Positions 33,878-43,060 of a stretch of 48,239 nt of DNA are shown here, piece by piece. Source of the stretch: Planctomycetota bacterium (GTDB lineage: Bacteria > Planctomycetota > JACOTG01 > JAJDCM01); assembly GCA_029260825.1 (NCBI GenBank), contig JAJDCM010000337.1:1-48239 (forward strand). Reading direction: 5' to 3'. The first letter of the stretch is position 1, and each line of letters opens with the position of its first letter. The notes under the pieces were generated by a model. It did no database searches. It saw only the letters and a list, made by a program, of their open reading frames with translations, and was not told the DNA's origin. The position numbers were made by a program, and so were the translations under genes.

Positions 33878-35085
33878 GCCAGAGCCTGCTCAAAATCGGC
33901 GATCAAATCCTCGATGTCCTCGATCCCTACGCTCACTCGGACCAACCCATCGTCGAATCCAGCCGTCTTTCGCTCCTCCTCTGTCAAAGGGCCGTGGGTC
34001 ATTGAGGAGGGGTGCTCCACCAGGGTTTCGACTCCACCAAGACTGACGGCCAGAGTGGCGAGCTTCACGGACTCAACAAACCGACGCGCGACGTCAAAAC
34101 CATCGGCCAGCTCAAAGGAAAGAATGCCGGTAAACCCGCGCATTTGCTTTCTTGCCACTTCATGGTCCGGGTGGCTCGTCAAGCCCGGATAGTGAACCTT
34201 CTTCACCGCCGGCAACTCCGACAAGAATCGAGCCAGCTGAAGTGCATTTTCATTCTGCCGGTGGACTCGAAGCGGCAGGGTGTTGATCCCCCGAAGAAGT
34301 AACCAGGCATCAAATGGACTCGGGATCGCTCCGTTCACCTTCAGGGTGAACCAGGCTCGATCGATGAACTCCTGCCGGGAGATCAGGGCTCCTCCGGTCA
34401 CGTCCGTGTGCCCGCCGATGAATTTCGTGGAGCTATGCGCCACGATGGTCGCGCCAAGAGAAAGAGGATTTTGATTGATCGGCGAGGCAAAGGTATTGTC
34501 CGCCATGATCTCGACACCGGGGCGACCCACCTGGGCACAAACTTCCCTGATATCCGTGATTCCCAGGGTCGGGTTCGCCGGCGTCTCGACGTAAACGAGC
34601 TTCGTTTCGGGACGCATCGCGGCGGCAAAGGCTTGAGGATCATCCGGTGAAACCAGAGTGCATGTCACGTTGTACTGAGGAAGTACCCGAAGAAATAATT
34701 CTGTCGTCGCCGTGTAGAGGGTCTTTCCGGCAACGATATGGTCGCCCGCTTTCACACAGGTCAAGACGCCGGTGGAAATAGCCGCCATCCCCGAAGCGGT
34801 GGCAAGGGCCGCTTCCCCCCCCTCCAGATCAGCCAAGGTGTCTTCAAGCACCTTGATGGTTGGATTCCCCCAGCGGGTATAGAACTTCTCCGGATGTTGT
34901 GCGACCGAGTACTCCGCCCCGAGCGCGGCGTTATCAAGCCGAAAGCTCGACGTCATGTGGATGGGCATGGAAAGGGAGGGTCCCGTCTCTTCACTTCGCC
35001 GGGGATGAACACAGCGGGACTGGAGGCCAAGAGATGATCCATGATCGGGGGGGGATGCCGTGCGATCCGGATTCGATGACGACAT
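33874..35085 (-). CDS. Trans-sulfuration PLP enzyme (cystathionine gamma-synthase/methionine gamma-lyase family)
   Basis: 403 aa from ATG at 35085, which has AAGGAAAGGA upstream; the frame continues to 35160 without support. PLP fold-type I enzyme: ASGMAAI (97-103), YVETPANPTLG, ADNTFASP (Asp196) and the PLP lysine Lys221 in SSTKFIGGH. KFYTRWGNPT binds the phosphate from the partner subunit. VETLVEHPSSMTH near the C-terminus is typical of gamma-eliminating or -replacing members. The exact reaction (synthase or lyase) cannot be settled. Coupled to the Nudix gene by ATGA. Confidence 0.92.
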   Translation of the reverse strand: MSSSNPDRTASPPDHGSSLGLQSRCVHPRRSEETGPSLSMPIHMTSSFRLDNAALGAEYSVAQHPEKFYTRWGNPTIKVLEDTLADLEGGEAALATASGMAAISTGVLTCVKAGDHIVAGKTLYTATTELFLRVLPQYNVTCTLVSPDDPQAFAAAMRPETKLVYVETPANPTLGITDIREVCAQVGRPGVEIMADNTFASPINQNPLSLGATIVAHSSTKFIGGHTDVTGGALISRQEFIDRAWFTLKVNGAIPSPFDAWLLLRGINTLPLRVHRQNENALQLARFLSELPAVKKVHYPGLTSHPDHEVARKQMRGFTGILSFELADGFDVARRFVESVKLATLAVSLGGVETLVEHPSSMTHGPLTEEERKTAGFDDGLVRVSVGIEDIEDLIADFEQALA

Positions 35086-35254
35086 GAGTTGATCCTTTCC
35101 TTGGGGCGAGCGACGGAGCCACATCGTGGAGGCGGCAAAAAAAAAGGCACACGAGCGCATATTCTAGCTCGGATTGGATATCCGGGCCAGGACGCACTCG
35201 CGGCCTCCTCCGCCTCGCCCTTTCGGGGAGGATTACATCTCGTTGCTATCTAAT

Positions 35255-36184
35255 CTACTCTGCGGGCCAAGGGCGAACCTTGTGAGTCGGCGAGATTTTC
35301 CGGGAGTGAACCCGCCTTGCCCGATGATTCTCGGACTTTTGCTTTCTTGTTCGCACCACGGGCTCTTTCCCCGCGATCACTTCGATACCCCCTCGGGAAT
35401 CGATCCAAACTCGACGCGGCCTGGCATCAGCATCGGGTCCGGTGGTGCGAAACGAACCCAGAATCCCGTGGTTCTCGAATCCGGAACCATCGTAGGCAAC
35501 CGTTCCACCAACCTCTTGAAAACACCAGGAGCCCACAAGATGAGCCGGATCTTGAGGAGCACGACCCTTCATGCTCGAGACGATTTCTTCCCGGGTCCGG
35601 GGCTTTGACCAGAGATTGACCTGGTCCAGGCAGCCGGCAAGGGCCTGATTCGGATCCATGCAACCATCTTCGCAGTCCAGTTCAACGCCGAGATAGATGT
35701 CACTATCCCACAATAGCTCGACCGAGTGATTCGCCTGGGCCTGAAGCAGGCCGTCCTGGAAGAGCTTGATCTCATTTCCATCGTAGGTCACCGCGATGTG
35801 CGCCCACTCACCAAGCGAGTGAGAGGAGCGTCCTGTCACCGGGTAACCGCCAACAAAGACCGTCCACGCATCCTGGTCGTCATAGCCATAGGTCAGGACC
35901 AGGCCATTCGCCATCCCTACTCCCTTGGCTCCTCGAAAGAAGGCGCAGTGTTGATCGAGGGTCGGAGACCTTCGAAGAACCCAGAGATCGAGGGTAAACA
36001 CCTGAACGTCCAGGGACGCGTCCGCTGGGATCCTGACAAAATCATTCTTCCCGGAAGCAAAGGAGAGCGCCCCTTCTTTTGCCTGACCGAAGCAAGGAGT
36101 GGCGAGGACTCCACTTAGCATCAGTAGCATTATCCAGGCCTGGCTCTTCCCAAGAATCCTCTTCAAAACCTCTCGCTTCGTCAT
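35255..36184 (-). CDS. Secreted LamG/concanavalin-like protein
   Basis: 309 aa. Signal peptide (about 14-35, ending CFGQA). One LamG-type jelly-roll: GALSFASGKNDFVRIPADASLDVQVFTLDLWV, EWAHIAVTYDGNEIKLFQDG, IYLGVELDC, GCLDQVNLWSKPRTREEI and LVGSWCFQE (about 38-245). The remaining C-terminal 60 residues are basic (RTRKQKSENHRARRVHSRK) without a known domain. AAGGAAACACACC precedes the ATG. Likely binds carbohydrate or other ligands outside the cytoplasm; target unknown. Confidence 0.83.
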   Translation of the reverse strand: MTKREVLKRILGKSQAWIMLLMLSGVLATPCFGQAKEGALSFASGKNDFVRIPADASLDVQVFTLDLWVLRRSPTLDQHCAFFRGAKGVGMANGLVLTYGYDDQDAWTVFVGGYPVTGRSSHSLGEWAHIAVTYDGNEIKLFQDGLLQAQANHSVELLWDSDIYLGVELDCEDGCMDPNQALAGCLDQVNLWSKPRTREEIVSSMKGRAPQDPAHLVGSWCFQEVGGTVAYDGSGFENHGILGSFRTTGPDADARPRRVWIDSRGGIEVIAGKEPVVRTRKQKSENHRARRVHSRKISPTHKVRPWPAE

Positions 36185-36372
36185 GGTGTGTTTCCTTTCC
36201 CATCAGATCGGCCCAAATCTCGTTATCCCCTACGAAACGAGCTCGGTTTCCAGCAGTCGTACGAACCGCTGTTCGGAAAAGAAAAGGTCTGAACTTGAGG
36301 GTTATGGAACTCTCAAGCCTTGATTGACCGAAGGTCTAAGTGTCGCATGATCCTAGTCATAAGTAAGTTTGA
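36185..36372. other. Gap between aldehyde dehydrogenase and LamG gene
   Basis: 188 bp. On the minus strand CTTGAG and CTCAAG form a loose hairpin (around 36278-36301) followed by a T-rich stretch toward 36265, a weak terminator candidate for the aldehyde dehydrogenase. Nothing else recognised. Confidence 0.3.
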
Positions 36373-37839
36373 CTACCGGACTCGCGAGAGCAAGAACCGG
36401 AGGATCTTGTCCACCCGGGGGCCGTAGGGAGGCGAGATGAGGTTGGCCGAATTGAACTTCCCCTTGAGCAGCACGGACTTGCAATGAGAAAAGGTGAGGA
36501 ACCCCTCTTCGCCGTGATAACTCCCCATGCCGCTCATTCCGACTCCACCCAGGGGAAGATCGTCTTGCGCCGCCTGCAGGACCGTCTCATTGATGCAAGC
36601 ACTTCCCGAGGTTGTCTTCTCAAGGACTCGGCGGGCCCGGTCTTTATCCAGATCGAAATAGTAGAGAGCAAGCGGCCGTGGGCGGTTGTTCACAAACGCG
36701 AGCACATCCTCCAGATCGTCATAACCCTTGACGGGAAGGACGGGTCCAAAGATCTCACCCTGCATTGCTCTTGATTCGTCCGGAGGCTCCAGAATAAGCG
36801 TGGGAAAGACCTTTCGACAATCCGCAGGCCGTACCTCTTCCCCCGGGTTGATCTCCACCACCTCGGTTCCCTGACGCCGGGCCTCTTCGAGAACATCCAG
36901 CATTCCCTTCACATGACTCTGGTTGATGAGAGATGTGTAGTCTGGATTATCAAGAACCGTCGGATAGACCTCTTTGATTCGCTTCTCCATCAAAGAAACA
37001 AAAGAGCGGAGCTTTCCTCGCGGAACAAACACGTAGTCAGGGGCTACGCATGTCTGGCCCGAATTCAAATACTTTCCGGCAACGATTCGCTTGACTGCAT
37101 CCGCAAGAGGAAAGGACTCGTGCAAGATTACCGGAGATTTCCCTCCGAGTTCGAGGGTCACCGGAGTCAGATTCTTCGCCGCCTCTTGCATGACGCTTCT
37201 GCCGGCCTCGACCGACCCGGTAAAGAAGAGATGATCAAGAGGTAGCTGACAGAGCTGTCTCCCGACCTCGGGCCCTCCCTTGACGAGAGCGACTTCGTCC
37301 GGAGAAAAGACCTCCGAAAAGAGCTCCTCCATCACCTGGGTGGTTGCCGGAGTCTTTTCGGATGGCTTGATCAATACCCGGTTGCCGGCGGCAATCGCGT
37401 AAGTAAGAGGCACCAGAGTCAGATAGAACGGATAGTTCCACGGAGACAGGATTGCCACGACTCCCTTGGGTTGGGGCAGCACCCGAGCCCGTGCCGGTTG
37501 AAACGTCAGGCTTACGTGCCTGCGCCTTGGCTTCATCCATTTCTTCAGGTGCTTCCTCGTGAACTGGAGCTGGGAAGCGCTGGCGAAGACTTCGGAAAGT
37601 AAGGTCTCGTGGCGAGATCGACTCCCGAAATCAGAAACCACCGCGTCCACGATCTCCTGTTCCCGGGAAAGGACTCCTTCGTGGAGACGCTTCAGAGATT
37701 GCTCGCGGGCAGTATAGGAAGGAGCGCCCTTCTCAAGAAACCCCTGACGCTGACAGGAAAAGATGTGGGCAAGATCGATGGAACGCTCTTTCGCCGTCAC
37801 TTGGGGCGATTCGTTCTTCTTCCCGGGCTGAGTCGTCAT
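36373..37839 (-). CDS. Aldehyde dehydrogenase (coniferyl-aldehyde type)
   Basis: 488 aa from ATG at 37839 (GGAG 5 nt upstream). A second candidate ATG at 37878 overlaps the upstream stop (TAATG) and would add 13 residues. NAD(P)-dependent oxidation of aldehydes to acids: SPWNYPF, LIKPSEKTP, FFTGS, LELGGKSP (Glu230) and SGQTCVAPDYV (catalytic Cys264) are intact. The hydrophobic, basic C-terminus (DKILRFLLSRVR) resembles membrane-associated ALDH3-like members acting on fatty or aromatic aldehydes. Downstream of the roadblock-like gene, possibly translationally coupled. Confidence 0.93.
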   Translation of the reverse strand: MTTQPGKKNESPQVTAKERSIDLAHIFSCQRQGFLEKGAPSYTAREQSLKRLHEGVLSREQEIVDAVVSDFGSRSRHETLLSEVFASASQLQFTRKHLKKWMKPRRRHVSLTFQPARARVLPQPKGVVAILSPWNYPFYLTLVPLTYAIAAGNRVLIKPSEKTPATTQVMEELFSEVFSPDEVALVKGGPEVGRQLCQLPLDHLFFTGSVEAGRSVMQEAAKNLTPVTLELGGKSPVILHESFPLADAVKRIVAGKYLNSGQTCVAPDYVFVPRGKLRSFVSLMEKRIKEVYPTVLDNPDYTSLINQSHVKGMLDVLEEARRQGTEVVEINPGEEVRPADCRKVFPTLILEPPDESRAMQGEIFGPVLPVKGYDDLEDVLAFVNNRPRPLALYYFDLDKDRARRVLEKTTSGSACINETVLQAAQDDLPLGGVGMSGMGSYHGEEGFLTFSHCKSVLLKGKFNSANLISPPYGPRVDKILRFLLSRVR

Positions 37840-37877
37840 GGTTTCTCCAGATGATCGGTGGCGCGCATCATCCGGCA

Positions 37878-39245
37878 TTATTCATGAACGGTCAATCCCG
37901 AGGTGTCGAATCCTGAAACTCCGGGAACATTTCGGACCAGATCTTCCGCCAGAAGAACCCACTCCTTCGCCGCCTCACCGGTGCAGACCAACGTTTCTTC
38001 ATTCACGGACAGGGTCACAGACGAGGGAGGGACAAGAATCTTCACCGCTCGCCTGAGAACGAAGGTCGGATCAAGAGAAAGGTAGTTCTCCCAGGACTCC
38101 GTCACCTCGGAAGATTCGAAATCGAATTCCCGCAGAAAGCTCTGTGGAGCGCGGGACAGGCGATCTCTTAGTCCCCGAATGAAGAACTTCCCATCTCGCT
38201 TCCCCTCGGAAACGACAATGATTCCCGCCTCACCCCGGAGGGTTTCCACGTACCGGGACCACCGGGCATTCTCCACCGCGGAAAAGACGATCCAGACCAC
38301 CAGAAGGAGAACCGAAACATTGAGAAGAAAGAAGAAACCGACGCCAAAGGAGAGCCTCCTTTTCGGCTCGACTCTGGCCGCAATACAGCATTTCTCAAGT
38401 TCCGGCACCGCCGCTTCAAAGAGAGAAGGATCCCCCTCAAATGCGGAAAGCTCTCCTGCTAGCTCCACGTGGATCCGGTTCAACCCATCCTGCATCAACT
38501 CTCTCAGGCTAAGCGGAGCCCTGCCGGAGTACACCACCGCCATCATGGCCGACCGGCCCCGCTCGATCCAGATCGTGAACTTTCCCACCTGCAACGAGTC
38601 GAGGCATTCCTCGGAACCTGCGCCGAATGAATCACGAACGAACTCCTGAATCGCAGTAAACATCCCGGATACGATGTCCGCGTCTTGAATTCCTTCCTCC
38701 GTCGATACGTGGGAAAGCAGCAACCCTGTTTCAGCGTGAATGAGGAAGACCTGCTCCACCCGGTAGAGAAGGCTCCTCATCAAGGCCACTTCGGCAAAGG
38801 GCCTTCCTGTCCGAAAAGCCTCCACCCTCCACTGAAGGCCCTTCCAGGAGAGACTGTTCTCGAGGGTTGTGTTGAAACCCTGAATCATGGACCGCACCGT
38901 GTCGGCGATTGACTTACGAATCGCCGGCATCATCACGGGGGACAGGGCCTCAACAATCTGTTCGGGATTCTTGCGAACCGAAATGTGGAGAGTCTCCTCG
39001 ATCGCCGGCGCAAGCGCTTGAGAAACGTGATGATCCGTCTTGTTCCGGAGCCGGATCGCATGAGGAAGAACTCGTGCCACCTCTTCGGCATAATCCTTGG
39101 GATCCGCCGGGGGGCCGCTCTTTCCCGGACGATTTGCATCATCTCCGAGGATCAGCTGACGAAGCTCGAGGATCGCCTGTTTTTCCTCGTCCGAGCTCGA
39201 CTCGTCGGCTTTGGACCTCGTCCCTTTTTGCGGGTCCGGACTCAT
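37878..39245 (-). CDS. Roadblock-like membrane protein with C-terminal BON/OmpA-like region
   Basis: 455 aa. N-terminal helical part (about 20-130, LRQLILGDD then LAPAIEETLHISVRKNPEQIVEALSPVMMPAIRKSI). A mixed alpha/beta domain follows (about 155-265: YRVEQVFLIHAETGLLLSHV...VGKFTIWIERGRSAMMAVVYSG) that reads like a roadblock/longin-type GTPase-partner domain. One membrane helix lies at about 299-322, then an extracytoplasmic part (325-455) resembling a BON or OmpA-linked module without the OmpA peptidoglycan-binding end. Start and stop overlap both neighbours (TAATG). I infer a scaffold or regulator working with the coiled-coil protein and the Rab-like GTPase. Fold calls are by eye. Confidence 0.72.
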   Translation of the reverse strand: MSPDPQKGTRSKADESSSDEEKQAILELRQLILGDDANRPGKSGPPADPKDYAEEVARVLPHAIRLRNKTDHHVSQALAPAIEETLHISVRKNPEQIVEALSPVMMPAIRKSIADTVRSMIQGFNTTLENSLSWKGLQWRVEAFRTGRPFAEVALMRSLLYRVEQVFLIHAETGLLLSHVSTEEGIQDADIVSGMFTAIQEFVRDSFGAGSEECLDSLQVGKFTIWIERGRSAMMAVVYSGRAPLSLRELMQDGLNRIHVELAGELSAFEGDPSLFEAAVPELEKCCIAARVEPKRRLSFGVGFFFLLNVSVLLLVVWIVFSAVENARWSRYVETLRGEAGIIVVSEGKRDGKFFIRGLRDRLSRAPQSFLREFDFESSEVTESWENYLSLDPTFVLRRAVKILVPPSSVTLSVNEETLVCTGEAAKEWVLLAEDLVRNVPGVSGFDTSGLTVHE

Positions 39246-39922
39246 TACTGGACCCCGGGTTGCGGCTCGGTCGATGGGCCGTCCGTTGATTCACCCGGAT
39301 CCCCGTGATCGGTTTTCCCCGGTTCTTCCTCGCCCCCGATCAACATTTCATCTGCAATCTTCTGGAACATCGAAGACAGAACCGATCGACTTACCTTCTC
39401 CTCTTGAACCCGTCCGAGCCGTTGATCGACATCGCCGACCAGCTTGTTCAGTCGGGCTGACAGGTCTTCGTGTTGATTCTGAAGCCGGCTAAACAGCTCG
39501 TCTAGTCTCGTCTGGATCTTGATTTCGAGATCAAGCAAACTCTGCTGCGAGGTCGTTGCCAGGGAATCAATCCCCTGGGAAAGATCCTCGACCGCGTTCT
39601 CCCGATGCTCCTTCTCCTGGAGGCTTTCGGCCCGTGATTCCCTCGACTTCTTTTCGACGAGATCCCGCAGATGATCCACGTCTTGCCTGAAACCTTCTCG
39701 AAGACGCTGAAGTTCCCTCCGAACGTTATCCCCCATCCGATCCAGCTTCTTGGAGAGCTTTCGTTTCTGGTCGCCAAAAAGAATCTCTCTTACGCGTTCG
39801 AGACTGGGGTCCATCAAAGGGGGGTCAGGGCGTCCGGTTCCGGCCGAGGAGGGTTGATCTCCTGAAGGTGCGTCTGCTGTCTCCTCGCGAGGATCAGCGC
39901 CTTCTTCATTCGTGTTACTCAT
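39245..39922 (-). CDS. Coiled-coil protein of the GTPase cluster
   Basis: 225 aa from ATG at 39922; the frame is open to 40039, but that stretch (Cys/Trp-rich) does not fit the rest. A disordered acidic N-terminus is followed by long heptad-rich helices (about 40-200: KLDRMGDNVRRELQRLREG, LDLEIKIQTRLDELFSRLQ, LVGDVDQRLGRVQEE) and an acidic tail. ERVREILFGD near the start echoes LRQLILGDD in the next protein. The stop overlaps the start of the roadblock-like gene (TAATG), so they are made together. Function unknown; probably a structural partner. Confidence 0.72.
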   Translation of the reverse strand: MSNTNEEGADPREETADAPSGDQPSSAGTGRPDPPLMDPSLERVREILFGDQKRKLSKKLDRMGDNVRRELQRLREGFRQDVDHLRDLVEKKSRESRAESLQEKEHRENAVEDLSQGIDSLATTSQQSLLDLEIKIQTRLDELFSRLQNQHEDLSARLNKLVGDVDQRLGRVQEEKVSRSVLSSMFQKIADEMLIGGEEEPGKTDHGDPGESTDGPSTEPQPGVQ

Positions 39923-40107
39923 CAGACAATCTCTTCTCGCTTCTTGAAGGTGCAGGACTCGGGCACAGGCCGCGCAAAACCACGGAAAAACGCGCTTGGA
40001 CTTGGATGGAAACCCAAGAGCGGGAACCATTTCTATCAAAAAACCCTAATTACCGAAACAGCCCACGGCAAGGGTTCCGACCTTTTTAGTATGATCCCCT
40101 CGCAAAC

Positions 40108-41340
40108 ATGGCCCGGGGAGTTAAAGATCTCGACGTGAGTCATTCCATTCGCAACATGCGCATCCATTTCTACGGCACCCGAGGGAGTGGATCCACGTTT
40201 CCAAATCGTGCCGAGCGCAATGATTTCAAGAAGCTCATGGAGCATCAGATTCTCGAAAAATGTTTCGAGGAGCTCAGCCGGCACGCTGATTCGACGGGCA
40301 AAATCGGGCCGACTATTTCCGAGATCCTTGGCGGCGAAATCAACCAGAAGAATCTGAGCACCTTTCGACGCCGCTTCGAGATCCCAGAACCACGAATGTA
40401 TGGGGGATGGTCGACCTGCGTGCGAATCGAAACCGCGGACGGGTATGACATCGTACTGGACTGCGGTAGCGGATTCAGAAACTGCGCCCAAGATCTACAG
40501 ACCCAGTGGGGTAGCCGTGAGGAACGTCACCTCCACATTCTGGGAAGCCACTCCCACAGCGACCACACCGAGGGATTCGATCAGGCCGCGGTATGCTTTG
40601 ACCCGCGAAACACCATTCATATTTACGGCAACTTTCAGTTCCTCTTTGCACTTGACCAGTACCTGGGGATTTTCTCGAGACATGTGGGTGAAGAGGTGGT
40701 GGGTATCCACACCCCCATCAACTACTCGGTCATGCCCGCACGTTTTCAGGCCTACGAATTCCTTTCCCAGGAGCCGCAAGGTCCGGCTAGCAACCGGAAG
40801 GAACTTTGCGCACAATCTCTCGACATGAACGGGACTCTTCGACTCGGCGAAACTCGCATCACTCCCTTTCCCGTTTTTCACCCGGTGCCCTGCCTCGCCT
40901 ATCGCATCGAACATGGGGAGAAGAAGTTTGTCTATTGCACCGATCATGAGTTGCGCCACGGTAGCGATGCAAACGACGCTCTTCATGAACCTGATGAACT
41001 TGATCGGCTGAGCCGGGAAGCAGAGCAACGAGTCATCGAACAATCTCAGGATGCTGATGTCCTCTACCGAGACGGTCAGTATCTCCGTTCCGAGTACGAC
41101 GGCCTCATTGGCGTCGGTCAGGGAGGCCCGGTCTCCCGGGTTGATTGGGGTCATAGCTGCATCGAAGACGTGCAGGAAATGGCGTTCAAGTGCCGGGTAA
41201 AACACACCTACATCGGACACCATGATCCGAACCGGAGCTGGTCTGATCTCAACTGGCTCGACGATTCACTCGCCCGTGCTTGCAGCGACCGGGCCGAAAA
41301 AATAGAACTTGCTCAGGCAGAAACCGTCATCGATCTTTGA
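40108..41340 (+). CDS. Metallo-beta-lactamase-fold hydrolase
   Basis: 410 aa. HSHSDH (148-153) is the metal motif, preceded by DCGSGFR. PVFHPVPCLAYRIE, FVYCTDHE and a late GHHDPN supply the remaining ligands. MRIHFYGTRGSG at residue 17 is the usual domain start, and an insertion of about 65 residues separates it from GGWSTCVRIE. The plan suggests a phosphodiesterase-like member; substrate unknown. A TATGAT box at 40090-40095 would start transcription around 40102, making ATG 40108 nearly leaderless; ATG 40156 (Met17) is an alternative start. It lies inside the GTPase cluster but on the opposite strand, divergent from the coiled-coil gene and convergent with the GTPase. Confidence 0.85.
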   Translation: MARGVKDLDVSHSIRNMRIHFYGTRGSGSTFPNRAERNDFKKLMEHQILEKCFEELSRHADSTGKIGPTISEILGGEINQKNLSTFRRRFEIPEPRMYGGWSTCVRIETADGYDIVLDCGSGFRNCAQDLQTQWGSREERHLHILGSHSHSDHTEGFDQAAVCFDPRNTIHIYGNFQFLFALDQYLGIFSRHVGEEVVGIHTPINYSVMPARFQAYEFLSQEPQGPASNRKELCAQSLDMNGTLRLGETRITPFPVFHPVPCLAYRIEHGEKKFVYCTDHELRHGSDANDALHEPDELDRLSREAEQRVIEQSQDADVLYRDGQYLRSEYDGLIGVGQGGPVSRVDWGHSCIEDVQEMAFKCRVKHTYIGHHDPNRSWSDLNWLDDSLARACSDRAEKIELAQAETVIDL

Positions 41341-41377
41341 ACCCATCACCGCTTCATCCCCAGGTTCACAATCCCGA

Positions 41378-41872
41378 TCAATGAGCCACCATGGCGCGCA
41401 CAAGCTCGTGAAATGCCTCCGAGACAGCATCACCGGTTTTTGCACTGGTGCGAAAAACGGGCCAACCTTTTTCAACCACGGGAGTGAGGCTATCCTCAAT
41501 GTCCCAGTCGTCCTCAAGATCGAACTTGTTCAACGCAACGACGATGGGAATCTCACCGATCACCTTGTGAACCCGTTCGTGCAGTTCGAGCGCCTGATCA
41601 ACCGTGACTTTGCGGGTACCGTCCATCACGAGAAGATAACCAGAGCTACCTCGAAAATACGCATCGGGAACACGGAAGAACTTATCTTCCCCCGCAATGT
41701 CCCACAGCATCAGGCCCACCGTTTCTCCTGCCAGGTCAACCGTCGTCTTCTTCACCTGGACCCCAACTGTGGTCTGGTATGTCTCGTCGAAACTTCCGGT
41801 AACCAATCGACGAACGAGGCTGGTCTTCCCCACCGAATAGCCTCCTAGCATGCAAATCTTCTTCGTCATCAT
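41378..41872 (-). CDS. Rab/Ras-like small GTPase
   Basis: 164 aa from ATG at 41872 (a second ATG follows at 41869). P-loop GGYSVGKT (10-17), switch I TTVGV (34-38), switch II DIAGED (58-63), NKFD (115-118) and TSAK (142-145) are all present. The position of the catalytic Gln in Ras (DTAGQ) is Glu62, so intrinsic hydrolysis may differ. No lipid-modification Cys at the C-terminus. Encoded next to the coiled-coil and roadblock-like proteins, which suggests a signalling unit similar in idea to MglA/MglB; that link is inference. Confidence 0.92.
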   Translation of the reverse strand: MMTKKICMLGGYSVGKTSLVRRLVTGSFDETYQTTVGVQVKKTTVDLAGETVGLMLWDIAGEDKFFRVPDAYFRGSSGYLLVMDGTRKVTVDQALELHERVHKVIGEIPIVVALNKFDLEDDWDIEDSLTPVVEKGWPVFRTSAKTGDAVSEAFHELVRAMVAH

Positions 41873-42377
41873 TGGTTGAATACCTTGCGCCGGTCCCCGG
41901 CAGTGATTTTCCTGGCTGATCGGACTTGCCACTAGCCCGGATGAATAATCCGGCCTAGAAGCCTAGACTAGCAGAGGTCGGATAGGAGCAGCAACAGGAG
42001 GACCTGAGGAAAAGGCGGCACGACTCGTGGCTTGACGACTCCACGAGAGCGCGCCGCCCAAGGAGGGAGCCCGCACCCCCTCGTCTTCAACAGGAGGGTA
42101 TCCCCTTGGATATTGATGGAAGAAGGCGAAACGAAGCGTGGTCTTGCAGAGGGACAAGCAGAGGCAACAGGGTTCATCCTCAGGCCTGAGAGCTTTTCAG
42201 AGGGCTGCCTGAAGAAACGGGGTCGACACGCCGAACCCGCAACCGATGGCCCCGGTTGCCTCTGATCGTCCCTCTGCAGGTTCAAAGAGTGCCGTTTGCG
42301 CCGAAATCAAAGATTACGAACCAGGAGCAAAGGACGATATCGGGACAACTCTGGAGATCGCGGTTCGAAAAACCTGA
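41873..42377. other. Non-coding interval with a long inverted repeat
   Basis: 505 bp. Short frames on both strands have Arg/Pro/Ser-rich chance-like translations and no ribosome sites. The main structure is the inverted repeat described separately (42146-42277). The perfect palindrome CTCAGGCCTGAG (42179-42190) lies inside it. Confidence 0.5.
42146..42277. repeat. 33-bp imperfect inverted repeat with internal palindrome
   Basis: The left arm 42146-42178 and right arm 42245-42277 are reverse complements at 28 of 33 positions. Outer blocks GCAGAGGGAC/GTCCCTCTGC and CAGAGGCAAC/GTTGCCTCTG are perfect. The 66-nt interior contains the palindrome CTCAGGCCTGAG (42179-42190), and the right side can form an alternative hairpin GCAACC/GGTTGC. 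No T-run follows, so a terminator is unlikely. It could be a structured small RNA or a miniature inverted-repeat element; target-site duplications were not seen. Confidence 0.65.
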
Positions 42378-43031
42378 TCAGTCAAGAGAAGTCAGGCCCT
42401 CACGGACGGCGAACTTGGTTAGCTCCGCTACGCTCCTGAGGTTAAGCTTGTTCATGATCTTCTGGCGATGGGTTTCAACGGTCTTGACGCTGATGTGAAG
42501 AGCCGCGCCAATCTCCTTGCTGCTGTTTCCCTCAGCCAGGGATTGCAACACTTCTTTTTCTTTCGGGGTGAGAATATCCAGCACACTCGACCTGGCTTCG
42601 TCGCCGAGTTTTCGCACGTAGTCATCCACCACGATACCGGTAATGTCACGGCCAAGATACATCCCACCCCCCACGACGACTTTCATGGCCTCGGCAAGCT
42701 CATCAAAGGCACAATCTTTGAGGAGATATGCGGACGCCCCCGCCTGAAGCATACGAGCCACATAGGGAACATCCGCATGCATGGAAAGCCCGATGACCCG
42801 CACAGCATCGTTGTGAGCCTTGATCTTCCGGGTCGCCTCGAATCCGTTCAGATCGGGCATGGCAACATCCATGATCACCAGATTCGGAGATAGCTCGTTA
42901 ACGAGTCGCACGGCGGTACGCCCGTCGGTCGCCTCGGCAATCACCTCGCATCCCGTCATGTTGGAAAGGAGGCTCCTTAGCCCCTCGCGAACAATCCGGT
43001 GGTCATCGACGAGAATGATTCTGGTTACCAT
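42378..43031 (-). CDS. NarL/LuxR-family response regulator
   Basis: 217 aa. Receiver domain with acid pocket Asp9/Asp10, phospho-acceptor Asp55 (IMDVAMPD) and Lys105. The C-terminal LuxR helix-turn-helix reads LTPKEKEVLQSLAEG...ISVKTVETHRQKIMNKL. AAGGA sits 6 nt before the ATG. Encoded 29 bp after the histidine kinase, its likely partner. Regulated genes are unknown; the adjacent glpK is one candidate. Confidence 0.95.
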   Translation of the reverse strand: MVTRIILVDDHRIVREGLRSLLSNMTGCEVIAEATDGRTAVRLVNELSPNLVIMDVAMPDLNGFEATRKIKAHNDAVRVIGLSMHADVPYVARMLQAGASAYLLKDCAFDELAEAMKVVVGGGMYLGRDITGIVVDDYVRKLGDEARSSVLDILTPKEKEVLQSLAEGNSSKEIGAALHISVKTVETHRQKIMNKLNLRSVAELTKFAVREGLTSLD

Positions 43032-43060
43032 GATGATCCTTCCAGAGGCAGAACCTCAAC

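Noticed and set aside
41968..42285. A 105-residue minus-strand open frame in the gap after the response regulator
   Set aside because: Pro/Arg/Ser-rich, ends in a poly-Leu run, no ribosome site, and it lies over the inverted repeat. Better seen as non-coding.
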